Source of the DNA: Protopterus annectens
Taxonomy: Eukaryota; Chordata; Ceratodontiformes; Protopteridae
Length of the DNA stretch: 64,000 nt
Assembly: GCF_019279795.1 (NCBI RefSeq)
Contig: NC_056750.1
Coordinates: forward strand, 700,559,721-700,623,720
Direction: 5' to 3'
Below are positions 25,727 through 36,796 of this stretch, piece after piece. A model generated the notes under the pieces. That model made no database searches. It saw nothing but the letters and a program-made list of their open reading frames with translations, and had not been told where the DNA came from. The first letter of the stretch is position 1; each line of letters opens with the position of its first letter. Made by a program: the position numbers and the translations under genes.

Positions 25727-26308
25727 TTATAGAGGGAAGAGAGGAAAGTTCGTTAGGAAGAAGGTTTCAGGATTTTCCAACAGTATTAGAGAAAAGAGAG
25801 TCCCCACCTTGTTGTTTGATTTACAAATATTTACAAGAAGTTTACGTGATGATCGTAAGGTCTTTAGATTGTTGTAGGGGGTAATGAGGGTAGATAGTAT
25901 ATGGGTATTGGTAGGTTGGTAAAGAGTTTTATTGGCAATCGTCAGTTGGTGGAATTTAAGCTGATTTTGTAATTCAAGCCATCCTAGCTGCTTTAGATTA
26001 AAACAGTGGTGGGTTCTGAAAGGGTTACCTGTAGCACATCTGGCTATGTTATTGTAGGAGTTTTCCATTTTATTGAGGTTGTTTTTAGAGAGATTAGTAT
26101 ATATGGGTGAGGCATAGAGGAGAGTAGAAATTAGATGGGTGTGAGCAATAGTTATTCTAGATGCAGGAGAGAGGAAGGGTTTGATCCTGTAGAGAGAGCC
26201 TAGTTTTCTATTAACAGATTTTAGAGTATTGTTAATATGGGTGTCAAAGTTAAGGTTGTTATCTATGGTGATACCTATTAGTTGGATCAGGGGATATGAG
26301 AGTACCAT
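25727..26308 (-). pseudogene. L2-group LINE C-terminal domain, 193 codons
   Basis: Follows the RT fragment in an overlapping frame. It carries [14 protein letters not shown] (the LGV-D--L-F--H block after the RT palm), HLISTLLYASPIYTNL, NNIARCATGNPFRTHH and LKQLGWLELQNQLKFHQL, then LRSSRKLL. These blocks recur in the same order in the copies at 19600-20050 and 27940-28450, so they define this local family. Their function in L2-group proteins is not known in detail. Confidence 0.82.
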
Positions 26309-26867
26309 TATTGGATGTTACTGTGAAGTCTATTGGGGGGGACTTACAAGTAGGAGAAAAAAGGAGAAGTTTAGTTTTTTGGGGGTTCAGGAGACAGCGC
26401 TGTGTAAACCATTGTTCAGCTGTGATAAACACATTTTGGATAAGGGTGTGAAGTTCAGATATAGATGTGGCTGAGCATATAAGTGTGGAATCATTTGTAT
26501 ATTGTATGCATGTAGATTGGGGCATTGCTAGGTGAAGGTCGTTGATAAATATAGAAAACAGGAGAGGTCCTAATACAGACCCTTGAGGAACACCAATGTT
26601 AACGGGCAGATGGGTAGATAGAATGTTATGCCAAAGTACAGCCTGTTGTCTGTTATCCAAGTAGGACTGGAACCATTTTATAGCTAGTGCATCTAGTGAC
26701 AAGGATTTGAGGATATTTATAAGTATCTGGTGATTTACCATATTGAATGCCTTGGACAGATCTATAAACAGTGCAGAGGAAAGCATATTGACGTTACGGT
26801 TTTTGTTAATATAGTCAGTGAAGGAAAAGGAGGGCAGCAGTACTGCTGTGGGAAGGTCTGAAACCAT
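26259..26867 (-). pseudogene. L2-group RT palm/thumb fragment, 202 codons
   Basis: Contains [18 protein letters not shown] (first catalytic block), [37 protein letters not shown] and the palm block [14 protein letters not shown]. The expected YxDD aspartate pair reads ND here, so one catalytic aspartate is lost. In the first block AFD also reads AFN. Together with the frame change at the C-terminal side this indicates an inactive copy. Confidence 0.85.
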
Positions 26868-27612
26868 GTTGACAGTTTGAAAGTAAGTTATTTTGGATTA
26901 GGTAGTCTAGCAATTGTCTGTGGATGCATTTTTCCATGATCTTTGCTAAGGGAGAAAGTAGGGCTATGGGACGGTAATTGTAGAGTTCAGTAGAGTTCCC
27001 ACCCTTGTGAAGGGGGATAATATGGGATACTTTCCAAATTTTAGGGAGGTGTTCTTCACTGATGGTTCTATTGATGAGAATGGAAATGGGATAGGCGATG
27101 GATTTGGCTGCTTTTTGTAGATATTCAGCGGGTAGTTTGCTGAAGGAGTGCACGGTTTCAGTTTTTGGATACGGGTAAGAATGTATGCTGTTGGGACAGG
27201 CTGGAACAGAAATGGAGGGGATGGGTTAGAGTTGGATATAGTTAAGTTCTGAGTAGATAACTGACTGGCAAGAGTTTGAATGGCCTCAGTGAAATAGGTA
27301 TTAAAGGCATTAGCAGTCTGCTTGGGATTCTCCTGATCTGTGCCTTGTGAATTTGGTGTGATGGATTGACCTGGGTGTAATTGATTAATACTCGCCCAGA
27401 ACTTTTGTGGTTTATTATGGTGAATCTGCTGGAATTGTAGGTAGTAGTTTCTTTTGTCAAACAGTATAGCTTTTTTAGTTTCATTTCTCAGTTGTCTGAA
27501 GTTTTCTTGGTCTACTGAGTTTTTAGTTAAACGAGATTTATTCCAGTATTTATTTCTGAGATGGATTTTTTGTCTAGTTTCTTTTGAAAGCCATGGGGCA
27601 GATTTATTAACA

Positions 27613-29140
27613 CAGGTGTCCCTCAGGGCTCCGTCCTTGGACCCCTCCTTTTTAACAACTTTACCAATGAACTCCACAACTCCTGTCCCCAGTCATCCCT
27701 CATACAGTACGCAGACGACTCTACCATTATATCTATAGCTGATAATCCAACTGAACTACAAACCCTCACAAACATCTTTTAACCACACCGAAACTTGGCT
27801 AACTCAACACCTTCTCATACTTAACCCCAAAAAAACAAAACTACTACTCTTTCTCCCAAAATCCTACCTCTCTCTTAAATCTTCCTTCACCATCTCTTCA
27901 CTCAACACTATAATAGCTCCAGAAACCCATACCAAGCTCCTCAGAGTAATCATAGACAACCAACTAAAATTTGACCTTCACATTCATCACAGTATAAAGA
28001 AAACCCATCAAAAGCTTGGTCTTTTTTAAAGAAATAAAACATTTCTCACTCCTGAAACTAGAATAACCCTAGCCAATGCCTACCTTCTCCCCAACATCTT
28101 CTATAGTGCACAAATCTATACTAACCTTCATTCTACACTTCTCTCCAAACTTGAATCTACCTACAACAAAGTGGCTAGATTTGCTACAAACTTACCACCC
28201 ATATCCCACCACAGTCTGGCCCTCAAGTCATTACACTGGCTTGAGTTTCCAAACCGCCTCAAATTTACCCAGCTTCTCATTATCCACTGCATTCTCAACA
28301 AACTATCCTCCTGTCCTAGTCTGTCTTCACTGGCCTCCCTCTACACTCCCACTCGATCATTAAGGAGCTCAGATCAACATCTGCTACAAATTTACAAACC
28401 TAACAAATGTGCAGGACAGAACTTATACAGCTACTCTCCAGCCATCCTCTGGAACAAGCTTCCCTTGATTCTAAGAAGCCTACCCCAGACCCATACTTTC
28501 AAAACCTCTCTTAAACACTACCTTACCCACCTCACTGCTTGTCCCTGCAACCTTCCCCCTTTAACCTAGTACACATCTTGGTCTCTTCACACCTCTCTCA
28601 CCTTCCCTTCATCAGCCTACTATTCATCCCATCCTCCCTCCCTATCACCTATTAAACCCCCCTCTTCCCCAAACACCTTACCGCCACCACTTACCTTTTA
28701 CCTCAAGACCTGCTCACTCTTACCTAACTCTTGCCAGTATGTATAAAATATTTCCCAACTCCTCGTGGGACACATTTGCAAATCCACAAATCCTATCAAC
28801 TTATCACCCCTCTTCACTAACTTTGCAACCCCCCTCCCCACTTATATCACCCTCAGCTTCCCTCCATCTGCTCCAACTCCATTACAACTCTTTAGAGCTG
28901 CCATCTAACTATCTGTGTTAACTCTCACTTGCCTCCCTATTTATATGCAATTAACAATCGTTACTCTGCGTATTTAGCAAAATGTGTGTTCTACTATTTT
29001 TGCATTCTTCTATTGAGTAAATAGCAGCATTTTTGTATTATTCTACTGTATACTGGAGCTTTTCTCCCCGGTCCTCGGCTGAAAAAGGGCTCTGTCCCAG
29101 TCAGACTATCCCGGTCAACAAATGTCAAATAAATTCTTCA
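27613..29140 (+). mobile_element. L2-group LINE, 3' portion (RT end, C-terminal domain, 3' UTR)
   Basis: Continuation of the LINE interrupted at 25167. It opens with the [20 protein letters not shown]-like RT block. The palm block QYADDSTI lies near 27705-27730, the C-terminal domain runs to about 28565 (with LKSLHWLEFPNRLKF and LRSSDQHLL), and a C/T-rich 3' UTR ends in the family tail at 29050-29130. The longest open frame is 28171-28569. The palm motif is preserved here, unlike in the inserted copy. Confidence 0.85.
28171..28569 (+). pseudogene. L2-group LINE C-terminal domain, 132 codons
   Basis: Open frame covering the end of the LINE protein: MARFATNLPPISHHSLALK, LHWLEFPNRLKFTQLL, RSLRSSDQHLLQI and LWNKLPLILRSLPQTHTFK. 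It corresponds block by block to 25727-26000 on the opposite strand. It stops at a natural-looking C-terminus before the 3' UTR. Confidence 0.75.
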
Positions 29141-31179
29141 CCACACCAAGTACTGATCTTGTGTAACGCTGAAATAGCCACCCTTGCATTCTTTTTCCAA
29201 CATACAGAAACCTTTCTCGTCTAGCGTTTTATATTTTTTAAATCTTGGTAAGAAAAGTCAGAAACTTTAAAATCTGACACTGAGACCAGTTATTTACCCG
29301 CATGCAAAGGTGCACGTCTCACTACTGGTATGACGTAGGTGTCTGAACTTGTAAATTACGTGGCATTACGTAAGAATAGGTATACGACATAAATATCGAC
29401 CAAGTGGCCACGGCACTTAACTTTAGTTTTTAGGTAATGCTTATTGCTTTCATTTGAGGCTCGGTAAATAAGAAAAACATGGAAGCAATATAGTTACATT
29501 TTGGCTGCATACTTAATGCCGTTGATAAAGTTTGTTGAAATTGAAAATTAAAAAAATGCTCAGTTTTTCCTAATCGTTTTGGTGTTAGCCTTGAGGGAGG
29601 GGGAGGAGATGGGAGAGAGGGGTGTAGCCGTAATCACGGTCGTGACTTTCCTGCAGCACCCACGGGCCACAGTTACTGCCTTTCTGCAGCAATTAGGCTG
29701 GTGAGTAGGGCGATTAAGTGCTCTGCGGCAAGAGTACACTTGGTCTAAGGGGAGGAGGGGACTTTGTAAACTGCGAAAAATGCATGTAACACTGTAACAG
29801 AGGTGGGTTGCAGCAGAACACTGTCGTCTAGGAGACCGCAGACTGCTGCCCGTTTGCCCTAAGCAGCTGCGCTAGCAGAAAGGTATAAAACAAACCGGAC
29901 ATTTGTTTATGATGCACCGTAAAGGCTATGCTGATTAAAAATACTAATTACATGTTAGCCTTGGTTTGGCTTTCCTCATTATTATCCGCGTGATACAAAA
30001 ATATACCATCTGTGCTAACAAGGGTGCGACTTCTCTTCTTACCCCTTTTGATCTGGCATTATTATAGTAAAGGAAATAAAAAATAATGCATCTGGATTTA
30101 AATAGCATTATGAGGTAACTGGTATTTATAAATGTGTGTAAAGCAATGTTATGTGCAGAATAAATGTAATTGATAGCAAGTCTGTGAATAGTTAACGTGC
30201 ACAAGCAGTGATTATTCTGTGTAGTGCAGTTTTACAAGCGCCAGTTTGTCTGTTCATTTTCCTTATTGCCTTCGAAATTATGTCCTTATTATTTGGGTGT
30301 TTTTACAGGGGAAGGCCATTCTTAGATACTGACAAAGGTCATTATAACTAGACAATAAAACAAGAATATTTACTGCCTATTGTCAAAGTCTTATAATTAA
30401 GGTGACTTGTCAAGAAGACCATCAGCTTATTAAGTAGTAGTGTGATGTACTATGATATATAATGCTTAAAAGCCCCAGTTTATAAGTGTCAGTCCACCTG
30501 ACGTTTAGAATATTATTGTTGCAGTCCTGATGCATGTTTACTGAAATGGTTGATAATTTGTAGTTACTTGCCCATGGTGAGACTAGCACTAAAGTTTGTA
30601 GGATTTTGTTAGCAGATAATTTGCAGGAGGGGAGATTTTTATTTGTTAACTGGGATAGAACACTAATCCACATGGACTTTTTGGGCACTGTCTGGTTAGG
30701 TAGAGTTGCATAGTAGGCAGATGGAGGTGAAAATAATCAAACTGCAGATGTACAGAATGAAATCTACTAATAGATCATAGCTGCAGGTATTGGTGCTCCC
30801 CAGGGTTACTTCTCACAGGGCTTGTGTTGACATGCTGTAGTTTGTGTCCTGTTGAAATGGCTCATAGCTTTAATCCTTTGTATGCCATAGTGAGCTACAG
30901 GTCAGTGCTCTTGGGGCATGTGCTGGCATGCTGTATTTTATGACCTGTTGAAATGTATTCCTAATAGTTTTAGTAATTGCAGCTTTTTTTCATTATTGGC
31001 CACCTTGCTGGAATGTGAAACTATATTGTGCTACTGGCCACCTGCATTTTGAAATTTAAATTTCTGTCATTGGCTATTATTATCCACTGACAAAAAGATT
31101 GCCATCATTGCTTTGACAATGGTTCCAGTTATTACTGCATGATTTAATTACCAGAAGTTTGATTCATTGGCAAGCAACT
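29141..31179. other. Non-coding stretch including a CpG-richer patch
   Basis: No coding region or known repeat was recognised. The subregion 29280-29960 stands out by base composition and is listed separately. From 29960 to 31180 the sequence is ordinary AT-rich DNA. Confidence 0.3.
29280..29960. promoter_or_regulatory. CpG-richer patch, possible promoter or unmethylated remnant
   Basis: CG dinucleotides are clearly denser here than in the flanks; I count a little over twenty, with several clustered as ACGTAGG, TACGTGG and TACGTAAG. The patch includes G-rich tracts (GGGAGGGGGAGGAGATGGG), a good splice-donor-like CTGGTGAGTAGG at about 29697-29708 and a TATA-like AGGTATAAAAC at about 29880-29890. 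Promoter function is inference; a recently inserted non-coding element would give the same composition. No exon is demonstrated. Confidence 0.3.
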
Positions 31180-31330
31180 CATTTAACTGCTTAGTTGTGT
31201 TCATAGTTAGGCGCTAGGCTAGCTAACTCTATGGGTCATTTTAAGCCCAACCAATTTCCCTTGGTGAGACTCAGTCTCTATCTTTGTGAAGCAAACACCT
31301 TGACCATTATGCCAGTCCTCAACCCATGTG
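31180..31330 (-). mobile_element. tRNA-headed SINE, partial diverged copy
   Basis: On the plus strand GGCGCTAGGCTAGCTAACTC, AAGCCCAACCAATTTCCCTT and CACCTTGACCATTATGCC match the better copy at 31775-32012 (CTAGGCTAGCTGCC, AGTCTAGCCAATTTCCCTT, CACCTTAACCACTATGCC). The copy is inverted relative to the window and lacks the L2-like 3' tail. Confidence 0.65.
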
Positions 31331-31774
31331 ATTTGGAAGTTTACATTTTAACATCAATGAAGTGTTGTTGCAAGTCACAGTTCTGTATTTTTTTTTTTGA
31401 TAGAAACAAACTTCCCTAATGTATCTATGCTAAATCGCTATTGCAGATATCTGAAATTTTGAATGTTTCCAACACATTTATTTGTGAACTCGTTGCCATG
31501 GTTTGGTGGAGGAGCAGAGTTCTATCTTTTAAACTGTTGGAGTGTAGAACAGTCAGTATGGCTTGGAGTGATCAGCATTTTTGAGCGAGTAGGGAATTAG
31601 GGATGGGATCATATAATAAAATATCTTATAACCCTGTTTTAAAAGACATTGAAAAAAAGTAGATTTCAGTGAGGCAGAAAAATGTTTCTGGTGCAATTTG
31701 TTAGGTTGCTTTTTGGTCCTTAAATATAACATTGGCAGAATTCATGGTGCTGTACTTGGTTTCGATGCTTTCGT

Positions 31775-32012
31775 TTTATTTATTACCTTTTGCTTGCTGG
31801 CAAAGTCTGACTGGGCATAATTCCTATTTTTAGCAGACGTCCAGGGAGAAAAGCTCCACATAAAGTTTCATAAAGTTTCATGGGTAAGTACTAGGCTAGC
31901 TGCCGTTGAAGGCCATTTTAAGTCTAGCCAATTTCCCTTCAAAGGTGGGAATCAAACCCCAAACTTTGTGTCTATGAAGTAAAACACCTTAACCACTATG
32001 CCCACTCCTAAC
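31775..32012 (-). mobile_element. tRNA-derived SINE with an L2-type 3' tail
   Basis: On the minus strand the head reads like a tRNA gene: an A-box-like TGGTTAAGGTG (complement of 31985-31995) and a B-box-like GGTTTGATTCCC (complement of 31946-31957). The body ends in TGGAGCTTTTCTCCCTGG and GCCCAGTCAGACTT, which match the 3' tail of the L2-group LINEs in this window, followed by a TAATAAATAAA tail. A SINE borrowing its partner LINE's 3' end is the established arrangement for mobilisation in trans. The element is about 238 bp. RNA polymerase III transcription is inferred from the boxes. Confidence 0.75.
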
Positions 32013-32279
32013 TTGTTTTTCTCTAGTAAATGTGAGATACAAAATTGCTTGCTTTGGAATTCCAAGATATAAACTGCAACGCATTTAAACCAGTAAGAAA
32101 TTATACAACTTGTTGTTACCCCTTTAAAGCATATTTACAGTGGGGCACATGTCAAACCCCTGATACTTTTGTACACTAACTCTTAAGTCACTGCATTTCA
32201 TAGTGCAGAGAGCACAGAGGTACTGCAACCTTAGACTTACTATAAAATACACTTTTACAGTGAACAACAGTAACTTACT

Positions 32280-34230
32280 TTGCAGGTAAAGTTGAGACAT
32301 AATAGTGAAGACATTTATTATTTACGTTAGGAGTAATATTATCGTACATAAATCGAAGACATGTTAGCGTGTATGTTGACATAAAAAATGTTGGGTGTAA
32401 ATAGAGCAGGAACAGAAAATAGAGGAGGAGTTTAAAGGGTATAAGCAGAAAAATCAAGAAAAAGTTCTGATAGCGGAGCAGTTGAAATAACAGTAGGTAG
32501 GTGATATGAGGAGGATAATGATAGGGTATTAGTAGGAGAGAATTAAGGATATAGATTAGTTGGAGAAGCAGTACTGGGGGATAAAGAGCGAAGAAGGGAC
32601 AATGTATAAGAAATGTTGGAGTCAGGGTGATTGATAAGAAAGATTAGTAATGAAAGAGAAACAGAATGGATGGTACCATGGTCGCAGCCATGAGGAAGGT
32701 AGGTGTTGTTTTAGGATTTGCTTGAAACTTGTAATGTTGTCTTGTTTTGGGGTGGGTGGGTGGGATGGAGTTCCAGTGCTTAGCAACATAGTTTGAATAA
32801 AATGAGTCACCTGCCGTGTTACGAGACTTGGTCCTGGTCAGGAGATATTTATTGTGTGAGTGGAAATTCCTAGGAAGGGAGTAGTTTTTGAGAATGTTTT
32901 GTAACGGAAGGCAGGTGTTGGGTTTGTGTATTATTTTATGGGCAGCATGCAGTCTGGGAGTAGGTAAGGTCATTAAGGAGTTCAAGCCAGTGTAGGTGCT
33001 TTAGTGCTGAGCAGTGGTTTGAATTATTTGGTTGCAAACTTAGTTATTTTATTGAAGCAAATCTCTAGTTTATTTTTTTAAAGATGGAATGATGATTAAG
33101 CAGGAGTGGTACTCCATAGAGATGCTGAAGGGAGAAGTAAGATGTTGCTAAAGAATCCATAGAGTAGTCAGTGAGAGAAGGTTTGTTTTGGTAGAGGAAG
33201 CTTTTGGGTGAGTTTGATGGCTTGAGATGATGCCTTGATCATATTTTAAGTTAGTATCAGTTATGACACTAAGAAGCTTTGTTTTGGAAACTGTTTCACT
33301 CGTGGTATAATTTGCTGATGTGATGTTTCTGTGCTGACAGAGAGTTAGTTAACAGCAGCATTAATTTTTTTTTATTTTTTAAAAGTAGTTGGTAGTCATC
33401 TAGCCAGGCCTCAGTAGAAGAGAAGGAGTCCTGGTTCATCCTGTCAAGCAGTGGTAGACTTGATACAGGACATATGAGAGTAAGAATCCTCTGCATATTG
33501 GACTATGGAGACTTCTTTGATAGCTTTGAGAAGGTTATTACTGAATATGTTGAATAGTAAAGGGCCTAGAATAGATCACCACGGGACAGTAACAGAGAGA
33601 GAGAAGGGGAAGAGATCTCTTTCAGTTTTAGAGCCTGGAGTTTGCTGATTGAGATACCTGTAGAGCCTGCTAAGGGATGAATGGAAGAGCCCTAGAGAGG
33701 ATGTTTCACAGAGCAGGTGTTATGAAATTCTGTCAAATGTTTTTGATATGTTTAAGAAGGAGGAGGATAGTAGGCTGCTGAGTTTATCATTTTAAGTTAA
33801 ACTGCGTAGAGCAGTAGTGGCACTGTGGTGATGCTGGAACCACATACTGAGTAATGGTGAGGATATTGTTTTTCTGAAGATGGGAAAATAGTTAGGAATG
33901 AATGCATTTTTTCTAGTATTTTGGAAAGTGGTAGTAGAATGGCTGTAGGTCAGTAATGGGAGAGGTTGATGTGTGTTTCACCTTTGCGTGCAGGTAAACT
34001 GTGGGACTCTTTCCAGATGGAGGGGAAATTTGTGGTTCCTGTGCTCTTTCTCGAGTGTAGTTCTGCATACCAGTGCTGATTTACTATAGAAAAAGATTTG
34101 CATGTGCCTATGATGGTTGTGACGGGCTTCATCTGCTTTACAGAAGTCCTTACCATTTTATCTACAGTTACATGCACAACATTGCAAAAGGGTGCTGTTT
34201 TTGGTAGCAAAGGATGAAGCAACATTTTCC
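32280..34230 (-). mobile_element. L2/Rex-like LINE, RT and C-terminal fragment
   Basis: On the minus strand the RT start (FPSIWKESHSLPARKGETHI) lies near 34030-33960, a GPLLFNIF block near 33540-33570, a YAED block in the YxDD position near 33450, and a C-terminal domain at 32985-32644. The latter contains NYSLPRNFHSHNKYLLTRTK and NYVAKHWNSIPPTHPK, the usual LR/WN-LP ending of L2- and Rex-type proteins. Frames are heavily interrupted. It differs from the nearby L2-group family in the C-terminal blocks, so it is a different lineage. Confidence 0.75.
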
Positions 34231-36590
34231 AAAATATAATGGCTGTAAAGTGATGTACTGTTTGCTGCAGATTAAATGAAGACCTGCTTTAGTTATACAA
34301 TCTAGAAAACAGCATTCAGCAGGATAAGTGCATTGTAGACGTTCAGGGCATGCAGTGGACATTGCAGATGCACTATGGTTACCCAGCTGTTTTATTATTC
34401 AGTACCTAAATGACATGTATATTATAATTACTGTAGTGTCCGAATGCATTGTTTAGCAATAACACAAATTAGCAGAGTGATGGTCAAGAACTTTATTCTT
34501 ATTCATTTTTTAAACTTGACACATTTCCTGACATTAACTTCTTAGACCTTGTAGTCCCCTTATTCTTCCCCGTTTCTTTTTTGTACTCTCTTGCTCTTTC
34601 TGATGTTTGCATTTAATCACTGTTCTGCAAACAATTACACAGTTTGATTTGTTTTGCCATGTGAGAACTCAGCTGATATTCTGTAAATTGCATCTCATAC
34701 TATGTATAATTTGAGGAAATGCAGCACTTTATTATAATTGCATCTGTGGTAATGTGAAGGTTTGGTTTTTAGGTAGAATGTGCCCAGCAAGCAGACAAAG
34801 ATTTGAGTCAGTGTATGAAGACAATGTTTGAAGCTTGACTCTGTGTTAATGGCATAAGGGTGAGAGCTGGTAGGCAGAACCACGGTTCTCACTTAAGACT
34901 GTCTTTTGGTAAGAGCATGTACGTGGAAGATGTTTTTCTCAAATATTTGTTGCTGCTTTTTGGTAATGTACATTTTCTTTTAAAGAGGTTTAAAGACCAT
35001 TTGGAGAGAGTTTTAAATACTATTTGGAGAACAGTTTCTATCTGTTTTTGTTGCTTCTGTTTTTATGCTTTTGGTTTGGACATAGGAAGGCATATTTCTG
35101 AGGAGCATTATTTTACGGATAAGGGGTAATCAGAGAAGTTGTGGCAGGAGTATATGCCTTTTTCTCACTGTGGTATACTTTTGTGTTTTTGCATTTTGAG
35201 TTACCATGCGTCTTGGTATGTCTGCACACTTGATATTCTCTGTGTTGCCTGCTCCAGGCACATTTTTGGAGGAGAATAATTTAGTGGGAGGGCTGTGACT
35301 TGGCTCAGAGGAAATTAATTTAAAGCCTGATAGTGATCCATATTATCAGAGTAGTTTTTCAGAGAATTAGTAAAATAGGGATGCAAACAGTCACCTTGCA
35401 GCAACACAGTTTGCCCATTGTGAATACAAAAAAATGACACCACACTAGGGTGTTTGTTCATTTTAAGTTTCTTAGGAGATTGCATGGTTGAGCTAAAGGA
35501 CACACATCAGTTTATGCCTATTTTAAAGTGACTGCTCCTTTATGGTAAGGGAGTAGGTGAAACAACACGTTAGTTCCACTTATTGTACTGTAAAGATGGG
35601 GATTATAAAAAGACCAGAAATAGTCAGATAAGATGAATGAGAGAAGTCCCTGAATTTTAAAATGTACTTTTTTGAAACGTTGAGGGAAAATGTGTGTTTA
35701 TTCAGGTCATTGCATCTCATATGATAGTATGTTCCATGACCAGAGCAGTTGGGATTTGGGCAAAGATAGCTGGTGGTGATGGTGATAAAATGAGTCTGGA
35801 GTTGATGCCATTCATTTCTGTTGAAGAAGATGATGAGGTTAGATGAAGCTTTATGTTTGGAAATTCTATTACCACAGCATTGCCACTGGTTTTAAAATCG
35901 ACAGAAAAGAACTGCAAAATTATAACGCCTCTCCTGCAGACCATACTTTTTTTCTAAGTTCTTTTTTCCAGATGTAAGCATAACATTTAACTGAACTCAA
36001 TGTTTGCTAAGTGGCTTTGTGGTATTCAGATGATGGAGTTCATTAAGAACTGACAGCTAAATGGATTTTGTAAGTAATGCATTTGTAAGATTTTTAGTGC
36101 AAAAGCAGTTGGGCTTTATTGCCACAGGAAAATCAGTGGAGGGAAAATCTGGGAAATGTGTACAAAAAATATAGTGTATGCTGTGACAACATGCCCTTAG
36201 CATATTACAGTTTATTTTATCAAATCACAAAAAATTGAATGAAGGAAATGTCATTGACTTTCCATGTAGTGTATGAGGTTTGCTTGTGTACAGGTAAGTG
36301 GAGTAGTTTAATAATGCTGAAACATGTGGATATACCAAAAGCTTTGGCATTAGGATTATGAGAATTTGTGTGAGTGTTTTCAAGTAGAAATTACTGTAAG
36401 GGCTAGGTACAGCTATTGATTTACTGTTGTATGTAAATGTCTTGTATAGTGGTAGTGTTGGGGTTGAGGATTTTTCATAAGGTGTTGTGTAGGGTTGATT
36501 TTACAGTTAGCATACAAAAGCAAGGTGGTGGTGGGTGAAAATCCCTCGCAACCCATGTCCACCTTACTAATGTATGCTAACCGTAACCTT
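34231..36590. other. Stretch with no recognised feature
   Basis: AT-rich sequence without recognised coding domains, repeats or RNA genes on either strand. It could be intronic or intergenic; nothing in it decides. Confidence 0.3.
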
Positions 36591-36796
36591 GGCCCCCATT
36601 CCAAAAGACTTGCTCGCAGTTTAAGTGACCGGTTACACTAAAAGCAGGCTGAGAGCAGGTGTTTTGGAATCTGGCCCATATAACAAAACCCCTTTATATA
36701 TAGGTCCTTCACCGAAGTAAGTTACTTACACTGAGAGCAGGTCTTTCAGAATAAGGGCAGACTTAAGCTGAGAGCATCTCTTTTGGGATCTGGCCA
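36591..36796. mobile_element. Small inverted-repeat element (MITE-like)
   Basis: The ends are inverted copies of each other. The left end begins GGCCCCCATTCCAAAAGA and continues GCAGTTTAAGT; the right end, read on the minus strand, begins GGCCAGATCCCAAAAGA and continues CAGCTTAAGT. Internally, CTGAGAGCAGGTGTTTTGGA (36649) and CTGAGAGCAGGTCTTTCAGA (36731) repeat the right end, so the end sequence occurs four times in about 200 bp. This is compatible with a non-autonomous DNA transposon. No target duplication is clear. Confidence 0.5.

Larger units (their letters stand above)
25168..27612 (-). mobile_element. L2-group LINE inserted in reverse orientation inside another L2-group LINE
   Basis: On the minus strand the element starts at the end of the endonuclease/linker region (NKSAPWLSKETRQKI, just left of 27612). 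It then has the linker, RT (27150-26350), the C-terminal domain (26300-25730) and the 3' UTR with the family tail (25190-25260), ending in TAAAA repeats that read as TTTTA units on the plus strand. Only about two frame changes split its coding region, so it is younger than its host. The host LINE ends in the middle of its RT at 25167 and continues at 27613 with [10 protein letters not shown]-like sequence, which fixes both borders. Confidence 0.87.
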
